Shown piece after piece: positions 45,001 through 54,612 of a stretch of 64,000 nucleotides of DNA; position 1 is the first letter of the stretch; each line of letters opens with the position of its first letter. The notes beneath the pieces were generated by a model, which made no database searches, was not told where the DNA came from, and saw only the letters and a list, made by a program, of their open reading frames with translations. This stretch comes from Paracoccus sp. S1E-3 (GTDB lineage Bacteria; Pseudomonadota; Alphaproteobacteria; Rhodobacterales; Rhodobacteraceae). Location: assembly GCF_013868135.1 (NCBI RefSeq), contig NZ_JACEMU010000007.1, positions 113,939 to 177,938 on the forward strand, given 5' to 3'. Position numbers and translations under genes: made by a program.

Positions 45001-45020
45001 CCGCCGGAGGCAGCTGGCGT

Positions 45021-46538
45021 CTATGCGGAAAAGCGCTTGCGCCGGCACGCGCTCAGCAGGGCCGCGAATGCCGCCATCAGCACCGGCCAGTTGCCGAGCC
45101 GCATCCAGGGCGTTTGCGGCAGCGGCGCGGGCAGGGCGGCGTCGATATGGCCGGTGGCGCCCAGCGGAAGGTCGGCGGTGATGCGACCCAGCGGGTCAAT
45201 GGCGGCGGTGATGCCGGTATTGGCGGCACGCATCAGCGGCAGGCCCGATTCGATGGCCCGCAGACGCGCCTGCGCCAGATGCTGATAGGGGCCGGAAATG
45301 GTCCCGAACCAGGCGTCATTGGTCACCTGCAGCAGCCATTCGGCGCCCGACACGGCGCGCAGGTGCTGAGAAAAGATCGCCTCATAGCAGATCAGCGGCT
45401 GCACCGGCGGCAGTCCTTGCGGGGTCATCACCTCCGCGCCCGGTCCGGCGGTGTAGCCAAATCCCTGCTGGGCGGCGAAGGCGCTGATGCCCAGCCGCGA
45501 CAGCGCATCACCCCAGGGGACATATTCGCCGAAGGGAACGAGGTGGAACTTGTCATAGGTCTGGGTGACGGCGCCGCCCGGTGCGACCTCGACCAAGGCG
45601 TTGAAATAGCGGGAACCCTCGGCGCGCTGAATACCCATCAGCACGGGCGCCCCGGCAGCCTCGCTGAGGACGGGCAAGGCTTCCGCCGCCTGATTCAGCA
45701 GGAAGCTGACGGCGGTTTCGGGCCAGATCACCGCATCTGGCCGCGGGCCATCCGTGGGCGCGGCGCTTTCCGTCAGCAGCCGCTCCCAGAAGATCTGCGC
45801 CCATTCGGGGTTCCATTTCAGCGCCTGCTCAGCATTGGGCTGAACCAGCCGCAGGACGATGCCGCGGTCCGAGACGGGCGTGTCCAACCGGTTCAGACCG
45901 GCGACCCAAAGCGTGGCGACCAGCAGCGTTGACAACACCAGTCCCGGCCAGGCGCTGCGCGGTTTGAAGGGCGAAAGCCGCCAGAAGGCCAGCGGCAGGG
46001 CGGCCGTGCAGACGGTAATGGCCGACAGGCCGATGGCGCCGATATAGGCTGCCGATTGGGCCACAGGCGTGCCGACCCAGACATGGCCCAGTTGGGCCCA
46101 TGGCAAGCCGGTGAAAATCCAGCCGCGCAGCCAGTCCGACAGCACCAGACCGGCACCGAAAGCCATGGCGCGGCCCTGCCATCCCGGTGCGAAACGGCCG
46201 GCGATCCAACCGGGCAAGGCCCAGAACAGGCCGCCCCCGATCGCCAGAAAGATCAAGGCGAAGGGCGCCATCCAGCCGTAGATTTCGGGTTCGATCAGGA
46301 AGGGCTCGACGATCCAGCTCATCGCGAGGGCGAAATAGCCGGCCCCCGCCGCGCCCGCGCGCCACGCGGCGATCCGGCCATTCGCGGCCCGGCCGACCCG
46401 CCAAAGGATGGCCGCGAGCGCGAGCAACGTCGCCGGCCACAGCCCCCAGGGTGCCTGCCCAAGCGCGGCAATGGCGCCAAGCGCGATATCGCCGGCCAGG
46501 CCGAACAGCACCCGGCGCTGCGGAGCGGCGGCGATCAT
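45021..46538 (-). CDS. lnt: Apolipoprotein N-acyltransferase
   Basis: A 505-residue enzyme adding the third acyl chain to lipoproteins. The first ~200 residues hold about six membrane helices (including GYFALAMSWIVEPFLIEPE, the conserved loop). The nitrilase domain (about 215-470) has the triad Glu in VIWPETAV, Lys in DKFHLVPFGE and Cys in LICYEAIF. ATG 46538 lies 10 bases after the helicase stop, so the two genes are co-transcribed; the longer upstream frame only reads antisense-like residues through the helicase tail. Confidence 0.95.
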   Translation of the reverse strand: MIAAAPQRRVLFGLAGDIALGAIAALGQAPWGLWPATLLALAAILWRVGRAANGRIAAWRAGAAGAGYFALAMSWIVEPFLIEPEIYGWMAPFALIFLAIGGGLFWALPGWIAGRFAPGWQGRAMAFGAGLVLSDWLRGWIFTGLPWAQLGHVWVGTPVAQSAAYIGAIGLSAITVCTAALPLAFWRLSPFKPRSAWPGLVLSTLLVATLWVAGLNRLDTPVSDRGIVLRLVQPNAEQALKWNPEWAQIFWERLLTESAAPTDGPRPDAVIWPETAVSFLLNQAAEALPVLSEAAGAPVLMGIQRAEGSRYFNALVEVAPGGAVTQTYDKFHLVPFGEYVPWGDALSRLGISAFAAQQGFGYTAGPGAEVMTPQGLPPVQPLICYEAIFSQHLRAVSGAEWLLQVTNDAWFGTISGPYQHLAQARLRAIESGLPLMRAANTGITAAIDPLGRITADLPLGATGHIDAALPAPLPQTPWMRLGNWPVLMAAFAALLSACRRKRFSA

Positions 46539-46548
46539 GGCGGCGTCG

Positions 46549-48687
46549 TCAGCCTTCGGCCGCGTCCGGCGCCACCTCAGGGGCCGGGGCTGGCGCCTTG
46601 CGGGCGCGGGGACTGCGCTTTTTCGGGGCGGGTTTGGCTCTGCCTTCGGCCTCGGCCGGCGCTTCCGCAGGTGCCTCGGCGGCCTCGGCGGCTTTGGCCT
46701 TGCTGCTGCGCCGCGTGGCCACCTGTTTGCGCTTGACGGGTGCCTCCTCGGCGGCGGCATCGGCCGCAGTGTCGGTGCTCGCCCGGGCGACCTCGCCCGT
46801 TTCAGCCGGCTTGGATGCGGCCGCCTTGCGGGAGCGGCTGCGCGTGGCCTTGGGTTTGGCCGCGACCGTCGGTTCCTCCTCCACCGTTTCAGGCGCGGCG
46901 GCAGGGGCGGCATCTTCGGCCGGGGCGATGGTCTCGGCGACGACTTCGATGGCGATTTCGGTCACGACGGGTTCGGAGGTCCCGGCTTTGCGGCGGCTGC
47001 GGGTCCGCGTGCGGGCGGGCTTGATCTCCTCCGCAACGGTTTCGGGGGCCGCCTCGATGATCTGCTCGGCCTCGGCCCGCTCGATCGCCTCCTCGGTCGC
47101 GGCGAGGGCGGCTGCGAAGCTTTGCAGCATGAATTCGGGTACATGGTCGCCCATGCCGCGCACGGCGCTGCCATGGTCGCGACGGTCGCCCCGGCGCCGA
47201 TCACTGCCGCGATCCTCGCGGATGTCGGCGGCGCGGCCCTCGGGGCGGCGATCGTCGCGGCCCCCACGACGATCATCGCGGCGATCATCGCGCCGATCAT
47301 CCCGGCGGGGCTCCTTGCGGTCGTCGCGGCGATCTTCGCGGCGGTCGTCCTGGCGTGGGGCTTCGGTGCGAACCTCCTCGCGCTGCGCATCGCGGGTGAT
47401 GGCCTCGGCCTGGGTCTCGGCGCGGGGGGCGTCCTCGCGGCGGTCGCCCCGGCGCGAGCGGCTGCGCGATCCCTTGCCATTGCGAACTTCATCGCGGCGC
47501 GGGCGGGGCGCCTGCGTGGCGGCATCCGACAGCGCGAAGCCTTCCGGGGCGGCGACGCGGGGCAGGGCGTGTTTCACCAGATGCTCGATGGCGGTCAGAT
47601 ATTTCTCATCCGCGGGCGTCGCAATGGAATAGGCGGTGCCCTGACGGCCGGCGCGCCCGGTGCGCCCGATCCGGTGGACGTAATCCTCGGCATGGCTGGG
47701 CAGATCGAAGTTGAAGACATGGCTGACGGCCGGAATGTCGAGGCCCCGCGCCGCCACGTCCGACGCGACGAGGAAACGCAGCGAGCCGTCGCGGAACGCA
47801 TCGAGCGTGCGCATGCGCTGCGACTGATCCAGATCGCCGTGAATGGGTGCCGCGTCGAAACCGTGCGCTTTCAGCGACTTGGCGACGATATCGACTTCGG
47901 TCTTCCGGTTGCAGAAGATGATGGCGTTTTTCAGCGCATCGCCTTCGGCGACGATCAGGGCACGCAGCAACTCGCGCTTCTGCTTGGCGGTCTGGTCTTT
48001 GCGCGTAGGCGTGATTTCGACCAGATTCTGGGTGATCGTCTCGCTGGTGGTGGCCTGCCGCGCGACCTCGATCCGTTCCGGCGTGTGCAGGAAGGTGTTG
48101 GTGATGCGTTCGATCTCGGGCGCCATGGTGGCGCTGAAGAACAGCGTCTGGCGGGTGAAGGGGGTCAGCTGGAAAATCCGCTCGATATCGGGGATGAAGC
48201 CCATGTCGAGCATCCGGTCGGCCTCGTCCACGACCATGACTTCGACGCCGGTCAGCAGCAGCTTGCCGCGTTCGAAATGGTCCAGCAGCCGGCCCGGCGT
48301 GGCGATCAGCACATCGACGCCGCGGTCGATCAGCTTGTCCTGCTCGCCAAAGCTGACGCCGCCGATCAGCAGCGCCTTGGTCAGACGGGTATGCTTGGCA
48401 TAGGTGTCGAAATTCTCGGCCACTTGGGCGGCCAGTTCCCGCGTCGGGCACAGCACCAGCGAGCGCGGCATCCGCGCACGGGCCCGGCCACGCGACAGGC
48501 GGGTGATCATCGGCAGCGTGAAGCTGGCGGTCTTGCCGGTGCCGGTCTGGGCGATCCCCAGCACGTCGCGGCCTTCCAGCGCGGGGGGAATCGCACCCGC
48601 CTGAATCGGCGTGGGCGTTTCATAGCCCGCTTCGGCCACCGCCTTGAGAACCTTGGGATCGAGTTTCAGATCGGAAAATTTGGTCAT
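46549..48687 (-). CDS. DEAD-box RNA helicase, RhlE-like with long charged tail
   Basis: A 712-residue DEAD-box helicase. Q motif PTPIQA, motif I AQTGTGKT (about 46-53), DEAD (VVDEADRMLD, about 152), SAT, and HRIGRTGRAG. The core ends near residue 370; the remaining ~340 residues are a disordered arginine/aspartate repeat region (RRDDRRDDRRDD type) followed by alanine, lysine and proline-rich sequence. It probably assists cold RNA folding, ribosome assembly or degradosome function. Promoter candidate TTGACG-N17-TAGGCA at 48805-48777 on the minus strand. Confidence 0.94.
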   Translation of the reverse strand: MTKFSDLKLDPKVLKAVAEAGYETPTPIQAGAIPPALEGRDVLGIAQTGTGKTASFTLPMITRLSRGRARARMPRSLVLCPTRELAAQVAENFDTYAKHTRLTKALLIGGVSFGEQDKLIDRGVDVLIATPGRLLDHFERGKLLLTGVEVMVVDEADRMLDMGFIPDIERIFQLTPFTRQTLFFSATMAPEIERITNTFLHTPERIEVARQATTSETITQNLVEITPTRKDQTAKQKRELLRALIVAEGDALKNAIIFCNRKTEVDIVAKSLKAHGFDAAPIHGDLDQSQRMRTLDAFRDGSLRFLVASDVAARGLDIPAVSHVFNFDLPSHAEDYVHRIGRTGRAGRQGTAYSIATPADEKYLTAIEHLVKHALPRVAAPEGFALSDAATQAPRPRRDEVRNGKGSRSRSRRGDRREDAPRAETQAEAITRDAQREEVRTEAPRQDDRREDRRDDRKEPRRDDRRDDRRDDRRGGRDDRRPEGRAADIREDRGSDRRRGDRRDHGSAVRGMGDHVPEFMLQSFAAALAATEEAIERAEAEQIIEAAPETVAEEIKPARTRTRSRRKAGTSEPVVTEIAIEVVAETIAPAEDAAPAAAPETVEEEPTVAAKPKATRSRSRKAAASKPAETGEVARASTDTAADAAAEEAPVKRKQVATRRSSKAKAAEAAEAPAEAPAEAEGRAKPAPKKRSPRARKAPAPAPEVAPDAAEG

Positions 48688-48776
48688 TTGCGTCCATTTG
48701 CCGCGCGTTTTGCGCAGATGAAAAAATGGGACGCCGTTCCACGCCCCTCGTCTGTTCGCCGGATGCGAACGCGGGT

Positions 48777-48805
48777 TGCCTAGCGCAATAGCCCCCAGCC
48801 GTCAA
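48777..48805 (-). promoter_or_regulatory. Candidate promoter of the DEAD-box helicase
   Basis: On the minus strand TTGACG (48805-48800), a 17-base spacer and TAGGCA (48782-48777). The leader would be about 80 bases. Confidence 0.4.
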
Positions 48806-48917
48806 TCTTAACAGAAAAAACCGCAAGCTGCAGCGAGACTTGCATCAAAAGCGGAACAGAATCGGCGCAGTAGTGGTTGCGCCCCGATTGTCGTGCGGAT
48901 TGACCTAAGGATTTTGA

Positions 48918-50813
48918 ATGGCTGTCTCCTCCGAAACCGGGCTGAGCCCGGTCGAGGCCTTCGCGCTTGTCGGTGTCGTCGGCGTCGGCGCGCAGTGGCT
49001 GGCATGGCGCTTCCGGCTGCCGGGCATCGTGATGATGCTGACCGCGGGCCTGATCCTCGGGCCATTCACCGGCATCTTCGTGCCCTCGCGCGATATCGGG
49101 CCGCTGGTCGGGCCGATGATCTCGCTCGCCGTGGCGGTGATCCTGTTCGAAGGCGGATTGACGCTGAATTTCAAGCAGTTGGAGGATGCCGCCCCAGCGG
49201 TGCGACGGCTGGTCGTGATCGGCGCACCGCTGGGTTGGCTGCTCTCCTCGCTGGCGCTGGCGCTGATCGCGGGGCTCAGCTGGCAATCGGCCATCGTCTT
49301 CGGCGGGGTGATGATCGTCACCGGGCCGACGGTGATCGCGCCGCTGCTGCGGGCGGCTCGGCTGCACAACCGGCCCGCGCAGATGCTGCAATGGGAAGCC
49401 ATCGTGAACGACGCGGTGGGGGCGCTGGTGGCGGTGATCGCCTTCGTCTGGGTGATGGTCAGCCAGCAGGAACTGGGTGCGGTCGAGGCGCTGTGGACCG
49501 TGGGGCGCGGCATCGGCTTCGCCACGCTGGTCGGATTTGGCGCCGGGCTTGCGGTGGTCAAGGCGTTCCGGGAATCACTGGTGCCCGAATACATGAAGGT
49601 GCCGATGCTCTTCGTGCTGGTGCTGGCGGCCTTCGCGCTGTCGGATTCGGTGCTGCACGAATCCGGTCTGCTGGCGGTGACGGTCATGGGGCTGATCATC
49701 GCCAATGCCGATCTGCCCTCCTATACCGAGATCTACCGCTTCAAGGAGCAGGCGACGACGCTGCTGCTGTCGGGGGTGTTCATCCTGCTCGGCTCCAACG
49801 TCAAGCTGTCGACACTGAACCTGCTGGACTGGCGCTCGGGCCTGTTCATTGCGGCGGTGATCCTGCTGGTGCGGCCGGCAACGGTGCTGATCTCGCTTGC
49901 GGGAAGCCAGATCCCGATGAAGGAGCGGCTTCTGGTCGCCTTCACCGGCCCGCGCGGGGTGGTGCTGCTGGCCATTTCGGGGCTGTTTGCGGAACGCCTC
50001 GTCAGCGAGGGGATCGAGGATGGCGCGGTGCTGGCACCGCTCGCCTTCGCATTGGTGGTGGCGACCGTGGTGCTGCATGGCTTTACGCTGAAACCGGTTG
50101 CCGCGCGCCTCGGCCTGACCTCGGGCGGGGCGCCGGGGGTAATCATCGTCGGCGGCTCGGCCTTCGCCGCCGGGCTGGGGAGGGCGCTGGAAAATGCCGA
50201 CGTGAAGGTGCTGGTGACCGACCCCAACCGCGGCCAGCTGCGCGCCGCGCGCGAGGCGGGCCTGCCCACCTATTACGGCGACATCCTGTCCGAGGCCGCC
50301 GATCACGGCGTCGAGTTCATCGCCTATTCCACGATCCTCGCGGCCTCGGACAATGATGCCTACAACACGCTGGTGGCGACCGACCTTGCGCCCGAATTCG
50401 GCCGCGACGCCATCTGGCAGGTCGCCCGCGCGCGTGAAGATCACGCCCGCCACGCGCTGCCCAGCCAGTTGGGCGGCCAGGCGCTGAATGGCGGCCGCAC
50501 GCTGGCGCAATATCTCGACCTGCTGGCCGAAGGCTGGACCTTCCGCACCACCCGCCTGACCGAGGAATATACGCTGGAGAAGTGGCATGCCGCACGTGAA
50601 GGCGCGCTGCCGCTGGCGGTGATGCGCGATGGTCGGATGTGGTTCGTCGGCCGCGACGAGGAACTGTCGGGCCGCCCCGGCATGCGCATCATCTCGTTGA
50701 TCCCGCCCGAAATCGCGGAACGGATCCGCCGCGAGGCCGAGGAAGCGGCAAAAGAACGCGAGGCCGCCCGCGCCCTGCGCAAGGGCGAGGATGATCCCGG
50801 CGAGTCGGACTGA
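48918..50813 (+). CDS. Na+/H+ antiporter (CPA1) with TrkA-N domain
   Basis: A 631-residue cation/proton antiporter. About 12 membrane helices fill residues 10-400, with conserved segments MISLAVAVILFEGGLTL, VMIVTGPTVIAPLL, and WEAIVNDAVGAL (the ion-binding acidic pair region). A TrkA-N type nucleotide-binding domain follows (about 410-530; GVIIVGGSAFAAGLG) and then a charged tail. Role: pH or sodium homeostasis. Divergent from the helicase gene. Confidence 0.92.
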   Translation: MAVSSETGLSPVEAFALVGVVGVGAQWLAWRFRLPGIVMMLTAGLILGPFTGIFVPSRDIGPLVGPMISLAVAVILFEGGLTLNFKQLEDAAPAVRRLVVIGAPLGWLLSSLALALIAGLSWQSAIVFGGVMIVTGPTVIAPLLRAARLHNRPAQMLQWEAIVNDAVGALVAVIAFVWVMVSQQELGAVEALWTVGRGIGFATLVGFGAGLAVVKAFRESLVPEYMKVPMLFVLVLAAFALSDSVLHESGLLAVTVMGLIIANADLPSYTEIYRFKEQATTLLLSGVFILLGSNVKLSTLNLLDWRSGLFIAAVILLVRPATVLISLAGSQIPMKERLLVAFTGPRGVVLLAISGLFAERLVSEGIEDGAVLAPLAFALVVATVVLHGFTLKPVAARLGLTSGGAPGVIIVGGSAFAAGLGRALENADVKVLVTDPNRGQLRAAREAGLPTYYGDILSEAADHGVEFIAYSTILAASDNDAYNTLVATDLAPEFGRDAIWQVARAREDHARHALPSQLGGQALNGGRTLAQYLDLLAEGWTFRTTRLTEEYTLEKWHAAREGALPLAVMRDGRMWFVGRDEELSGRPGMRIISLIPPEIAERIRREAEEAAKEREAARALRKGEDDPGESD

Positions 50814-50915
50814 CAGCTACCTCTGACGGTCACGCGAATGTCCGGCGCCGCGCCGCGCGGCGCTTGCCAACCCCCGGCAGCCTGCGGCACTCTCCCCGAA
50901 AATGCGGAGGACTTC

Positions 50916-52538
50916 ATGCGTTTTCTCTTGTCCACGGTTGCCATCATCGTCGCCGCGCCCGCGCTGGCGGACACGTTTGAAACCCCCGCTCCGGTGAGGG
51001 CGGCGACACTGTATCCCGATGGCGCCAGCGTGACCCGCGAGGCCCGGCTGGACCTGCCTGCGGGTGCGCATCAACTGGTCATTCCGGGCCTTCCCGCCGA
51101 CACCGACCCCGCGAGCCTGCGCGTGGCGGCGGAAGGGGCTGTGATCGGCGCGATCAGCCTGCAGACGGGCCGGGCATTGCCTGACGGCGCGCCCGAAAGC
51201 CAGGCCATCAAGGATGCCCGCGCCGAGGTCGATCGGCTGGAGCGCGTGCTGCGTGACCGCGATGCTGCTGTCGCCGCGATCCGCGCCGAGGCTGACGCGT
51301 CGGAGGATCTGCTGTCCTTCCTGCGCACGCTGGCCAGTTCCGACAATGCCGCCACCGGCGATGTGGCGGGGCTGACCGATATGGTGGCGGCGCGGATGCT
51401 GGCCGCCCGCCGCGCCGGGATCGAGGCCGAGACCCGCGCCCTTGCCGCCGAACAGGGCCGTGCCGAGGACGAGCGTCTGCTGAATGACGCCAAGGCCCGT
51501 CTGGCAGCCTTGCAGACCCCGCAGGGCGATCAGGCCGCGCTTGTGCTGGCTGTTGAAGGGCAGGGCGTGCCTGCCCGGATCACGGTGACCTCGAATGCCT
51601 ATAATGCCGGCTGGAGACCGGTCTACGACCTGCGGCTGGACCAGCAGGCCGGCACGCTGGTGCTGGAACGCGGGCTGATGGTGGCGCAGAGGACGGGCGA
51701 GGATTGGTCGGATGTGGCGCTGACCATGTCGACCAGCCGCCCCTCGGGGCAGTCGACGCCCAGCGAGGTTTATCCGCGCATGGTCAGCGCCTATGATCCC
51801 AGGGACCGGATGGCACGGACCGCTGCACCGGCACCGGCGATGAAAGAGGAGAGCTTTGTCGCCCCGGTGACGGAAGTCGAGCCGGTCGTGCTGGATGCGG
51901 CCACCGTCGATTTTCAAGGCGCGACAGCTGTTTACCGCTATGGGGCGCCGGTCGATCTGCGCAGCGGCGTCGATGCACTGCGCCTGAAGCTGGACAGCCG
52001 CGATCTGCCGCTGGACGCCCTGGTGGCCGAGGCGGTCCCCGCCTATGACGAGGTCGCCTATCTGGTTGCCGACACGAAAAACCCGCTGGCCGAGGTGATC
52101 CTGCCCGGCCCCGCGACCTTGTATAATGACGGGGTCATGGTCGGAGAGATGGATCTTGAGCTGACGGCAGCGGGCGACGAAATTCATGTGGGCTTCGGCC
52201 CCGTCGACGGGATCGTGCTGGATCGCCGCACCCCCGACCGCGAAAGCGCCGAGGGCGGCCTGATCCGCCGCGATGCCTCGCAGACAGAAACTGCCGTGCT
52301 GGAGGCAAAAAACCTGACCGGGCGCGACTACAGGCTGCGGCTGATCGACCGGGTGCCGGTGTCGGAGCAGAAAGAGGTCGTGGTGGATTGGAACGCCTCC
52401 GTCGATCCGACCGAACAGGACCCCGATGGCAAGCGGGGTGTGCTGGTCTGGGAAAGCGATCTGGCGGCGGGCGCCACGCAGGAAATCACCCTGGAAACCC
52501 GGATCCGCTGGCCGGATGGCTATGTGCTGAGCGACTGA
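50916..52538 (+). CDS. DUF4139 domain secreted protein
   Basis: A 540-residue protein with a signal peptide (MRFLLSTVAIIVAAPALA). A DUF4140 N-terminal domain (about 30-125; APVRAATLYPDGASVTREARLDLPAG), a coiled-coil stretch (about 95-200) and the DUF4139 domain (about 225-540; NAGWRPVYDLRLD, GEDWSDVALTMSTS). CGGAGG precedes ATG 50916. The function of this family is unknown. Confidence 0.9.
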   Translation: MRFLLSTVAIIVAAPALADTFETPAPVRAATLYPDGASVTREARLDLPAGAHQLVIPGLPADTDPASLRVAAEGAVIGAISLQTGRALPDGAPESQAIKDARAEVDRLERVLRDRDAAVAAIRAEADASEDLLSFLRTLASSDNAATGDVAGLTDMVAARMLAARRAGIEAETRALAAEQGRAEDERLLNDAKARLAALQTPQGDQAALVLAVEGQGVPARITVTSNAYNAGWRPVYDLRLDQQAGTLVLERGLMVAQRTGEDWSDVALTMSTSRPSGQSTPSEVYPRMVSAYDPRDRMARTAAPAPAMKEESFVAPVTEVEPVVLDAATVDFQGATAVYRYGAPVDLRSGVDALRLKLDSRDLPLDALVAEAVPAYDEVAYLVADTKNPLAEVILPGPATLYNDGVMVGEMDLELTAAGDEIHVGFGPVDGIVLDRRTPDRESAEGGLIRRDASQTETAVLEAKNLTGRDYRLRLIDRVPVSEQKEVVVDWNASVDPTEQDPDGKRGVLVWESDLAAGATQEITLETRIRWPDGYVLSD

Positions 52539-52639
52539 TCCCCTGCCCGGAACGGAGGCCATGCCCGGAAGGTGGGCCGCGCATGGGTTCTCGGGGTTGC
52601 GTGCTGTGGGTGTCGCGGTCTGGCAGGGCGCGTCCCTGA

Positions 52640-53641
52640 TCAGGCGGGCTTGTCGGCAATCGGCAGCGCGCCGGCCTCAGCGCCGCGCTTTTTCCAGCGG
52701 CGGTGAACCCAGAACCACTGTCCCGGATTGGCGCGGATCTGCGCCTCCAGATCGTCGTTCAGCGCCTGCATCATGTCCTGCGGCGTGGAATGGGCGATGG
52801 GCTCGCGGACCTCGACCTTGAAGCTCAGCCCATCGGGCTGGCGCACCCCGGCGATGGGGATCAGCAAGGCATCATAGCGCAGCGCCAGCTCGGCCGGGGT
52901 CAGCACCGTCCGCGAGGGGATGCCGAAGAACTCCAAAGTCGCGCCGTCATGGATGAACTGGTCGAAACCAAGGGCCAGCATGCCGCCCCCGCGCAGAAAT
53001 TTCAGCATCGATGCGAAACCCGAGCGGCCGCGCGGAAAGATCGGCTCGGCGATGGCGCGCATGGCGGGGATGTAATGGGCGTTGAAGGCCGGGTTGTTCA
53101 TCGGCCGATACAGCGCCCCCACCGGCCAGTCGCGCGCCGCCAGTGCCGCCCGCATGGCGTCGTAATTGCCGAAATGCGCGCAGGCGAGGATGACCGGACG
53201 GTCGGTGGCGGCGGCTTCCTCCAGCGCGGCAAGGCCGGGGCCGGTCAGCGGATCATGGTCGCGGATGCGGGCGGTGAATTCCTCGCCCGAGTAGATCTCG
53301 GCCATGGAGCGGCCGGCATTGTTCAACACCTCGCGGGCGATCCGCTTGCGGTCGGCTGCGGACAGATCGGGCATGGCGAGCGCCAGATTTTCGCGCGCCC
53401 GCCGCGACCAGCCCGCGACAGGACCCAGCACATGTGAAAAGAACCAGCCTACCAGCGGGATGCGGCGGTCGTAGGGCAACAGCCGCGCCAGCCCCATGAC
53501 GCCCAGAAAGGCCGCATTGGCGATACGGTCGGTGAATTCGATCGGGTCATCCTCGGACCGGCGCTTCTTCCGGCGCCTGCCGCTTGCGGGTTGGCTGGGG
53601 GCCGTCTGCGTCGGGTCCTGATGCAGCTGGTCGTCATTCAT
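52640..53641 (-). CDS. LpxL/HtrB-type acyltransferase
   Basis: A 333-residue lauroyl-type acyltransferase. A basic N-terminal region, then the H-x4-D motif HFGNYD (about residues 156-161). PIFPRGRSGF and a QFIHDGATLEFFGIPSRT segment are typical of LpxL/HtrB homologues acting on lipid A precursors or ornithine lipids at the inner membrane. Its start overlaps the DMT transporter stop by 8 bases, so the two are coupled. Confidence 0.9.
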   Translation of the reverse strand: MNDDQLHQDPTQTAPSQPASGRRRKKRRSEDDPIEFTDRIANAAFLGVMGLARLLPYDRRIPLVGWFFSHVLGPVAGWSRRARENLALAMPDLSAADRKRIAREVLNNAGRSMAEIYSGEEFTARIRDHDPLTGPGLAALEEAAATDRPVILACAHFGNYDAMRAALAARDWPVGALYRPMNNPAFNAHYIPAMRAIAEPIFPRGRSGFASMLKFLRGGGMLALGFDQFIHDGATLEFFGIPSRTVLTPAELALRYDALLIPIAGVRQPDGLSFKVEVREPIAHSTPQDMMQALNDDLEAQIRANPGQWFWVHRRWKKRGAEAGALPIADKPA

Positions 53642-54536
53642 GCCGGGGCACTTCCTTTCGCGCGGTCCTGTTCTCTCGGGACCAGATATAGAGGCCCGCG
53701 ATCACGATGATAACCGCCCCGGTCACCGTCCAGCGATCGGGCAGGACGCCCCAGAACAGCCAGCCCCAAAGCGCCGCCCAGATCAGACTGGTATAGCCGA
53801 ACGGCGCAATGGCCCCGGCCTCGGACAGTGAAAACGCATGAACGATCAGCGCCTGCGAGGCCGCGCCCAGCAGCCCGATGATCACAAACGCCCAGAGATG
53901 GTCCATCTGCACCGGCTGCCAGAAGAAGGGCACCAACAGGCTGGTGGCGATGCTGCCGACCAGCACCGACCACACCACCGATGTCGCCAGCGTGTCGGTG
54001 CGCGCCATCCGCGTCAGCAGCGCCCCCGCCGCATAGGTGAAGGCCCCGATCAGGGGCAGGATGGCGGCTGGGTGGAAGACCCCCAAGCCGGGCCGGATGA
54101 TGATCATCGCCCCGACCAGCGCGGCGACGATGCCGAGAATGCGCCGCCAGCCGATCTGCTCGCCCAGAAACAGTCCGGCGCCCAGGGTGATGAGCACCGG
54201 GTTGATGTCCATGATCGCGGTCGCCTCGGCGATGCCGATATATTGAAGCGATGTGAAAAACAGCGCTGCCGAGGCCAATTGTGCCAGCGCGCGCCCGAAT
54301 TGCACCCCCGGTCGGCGCGATCGCAGGCTGGGCAGGAAGCTGGCGCGGAAATACAGCGCCACCACCACCAGATTTCCGATATAGCGCGCCCAGATCACCT
54401 GCGGGACCGGGTAATACTGGCCCAGATATTTCGCCGTGGCATCCATCAGCGTGAACAGGAAGATCGCCAACAGCAGGAACAGGATCCCCTGTGCCTGCTC
54501 GGGGCTGGACGTGCGCATCTGTGTCGCACTGGGCAT
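53634..54536 (-). CDS. EamA/DMT-family transporter
   Basis: A 300-residue drug/metabolite transporter with ten membrane helices in two EamA halves (about 18-150 and 160-290). The N-terminal LLAIFLFTLMDATAKYLGQYY and VIWARY are characteristic. The substrate is unknown. ATG 54536 is preferred; the tkt terminator lies just upstream, so this gene has a separate promoter or depends on readthrough. Confidence 0.9.
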   Translation of the reverse strand: MPSATQMRTSSPEQAQGILFLLLAIFLFTLMDATAKYLGQYYPVPQVIWARYIGNLVVVALYFRASFLPSLRSRRPGVQFGRALAQLASAALFFTSLQYIGIAEATAIMDINPVLITLGAGLFLGEQIGWRRILGIVAALVGAMIIIRPGLGVFHPAAILPLIGAFTYAAGALLTRMARTDTLATSVVWSVLVGSIATSLLVPFFWQPVQMDHLWAFVIIGLLGAASQALIVHAFSLSEAGAIAPFGYTSLIWAALWGWLFWGVLPDRWTVTGAVIIVIAGLYIWSRENRTARKEVPRHE

Positions 54537-54548
54537 CAACAGGAGAAA

Positions 54549-54575
54549 ACCGCAGCGATGTCAAATCGCTGCGGT
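54549..54575 (-). terminator. Intrinsic terminator after tkt
   Basis: A perfect 11-bp stem, ACCGCAGCGAT against ATCGCTGCGGT with a 5-base loop. On the minus strand it is followed by TTTTCTCC. Confidence 0.85.
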
Positions 54576-54612
54576 CCTTTTCTGATACCGCTTCGAGTGG
54601 AGCGGCTGCCGC

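Noticed and set aside
46408..48783. 791-codon plus-strand frame across the helicase
   Set aside because: Antisense to a helicase with all DEAD-box motifs; translation is glycine/arginine repetitive because of the tail repeats.
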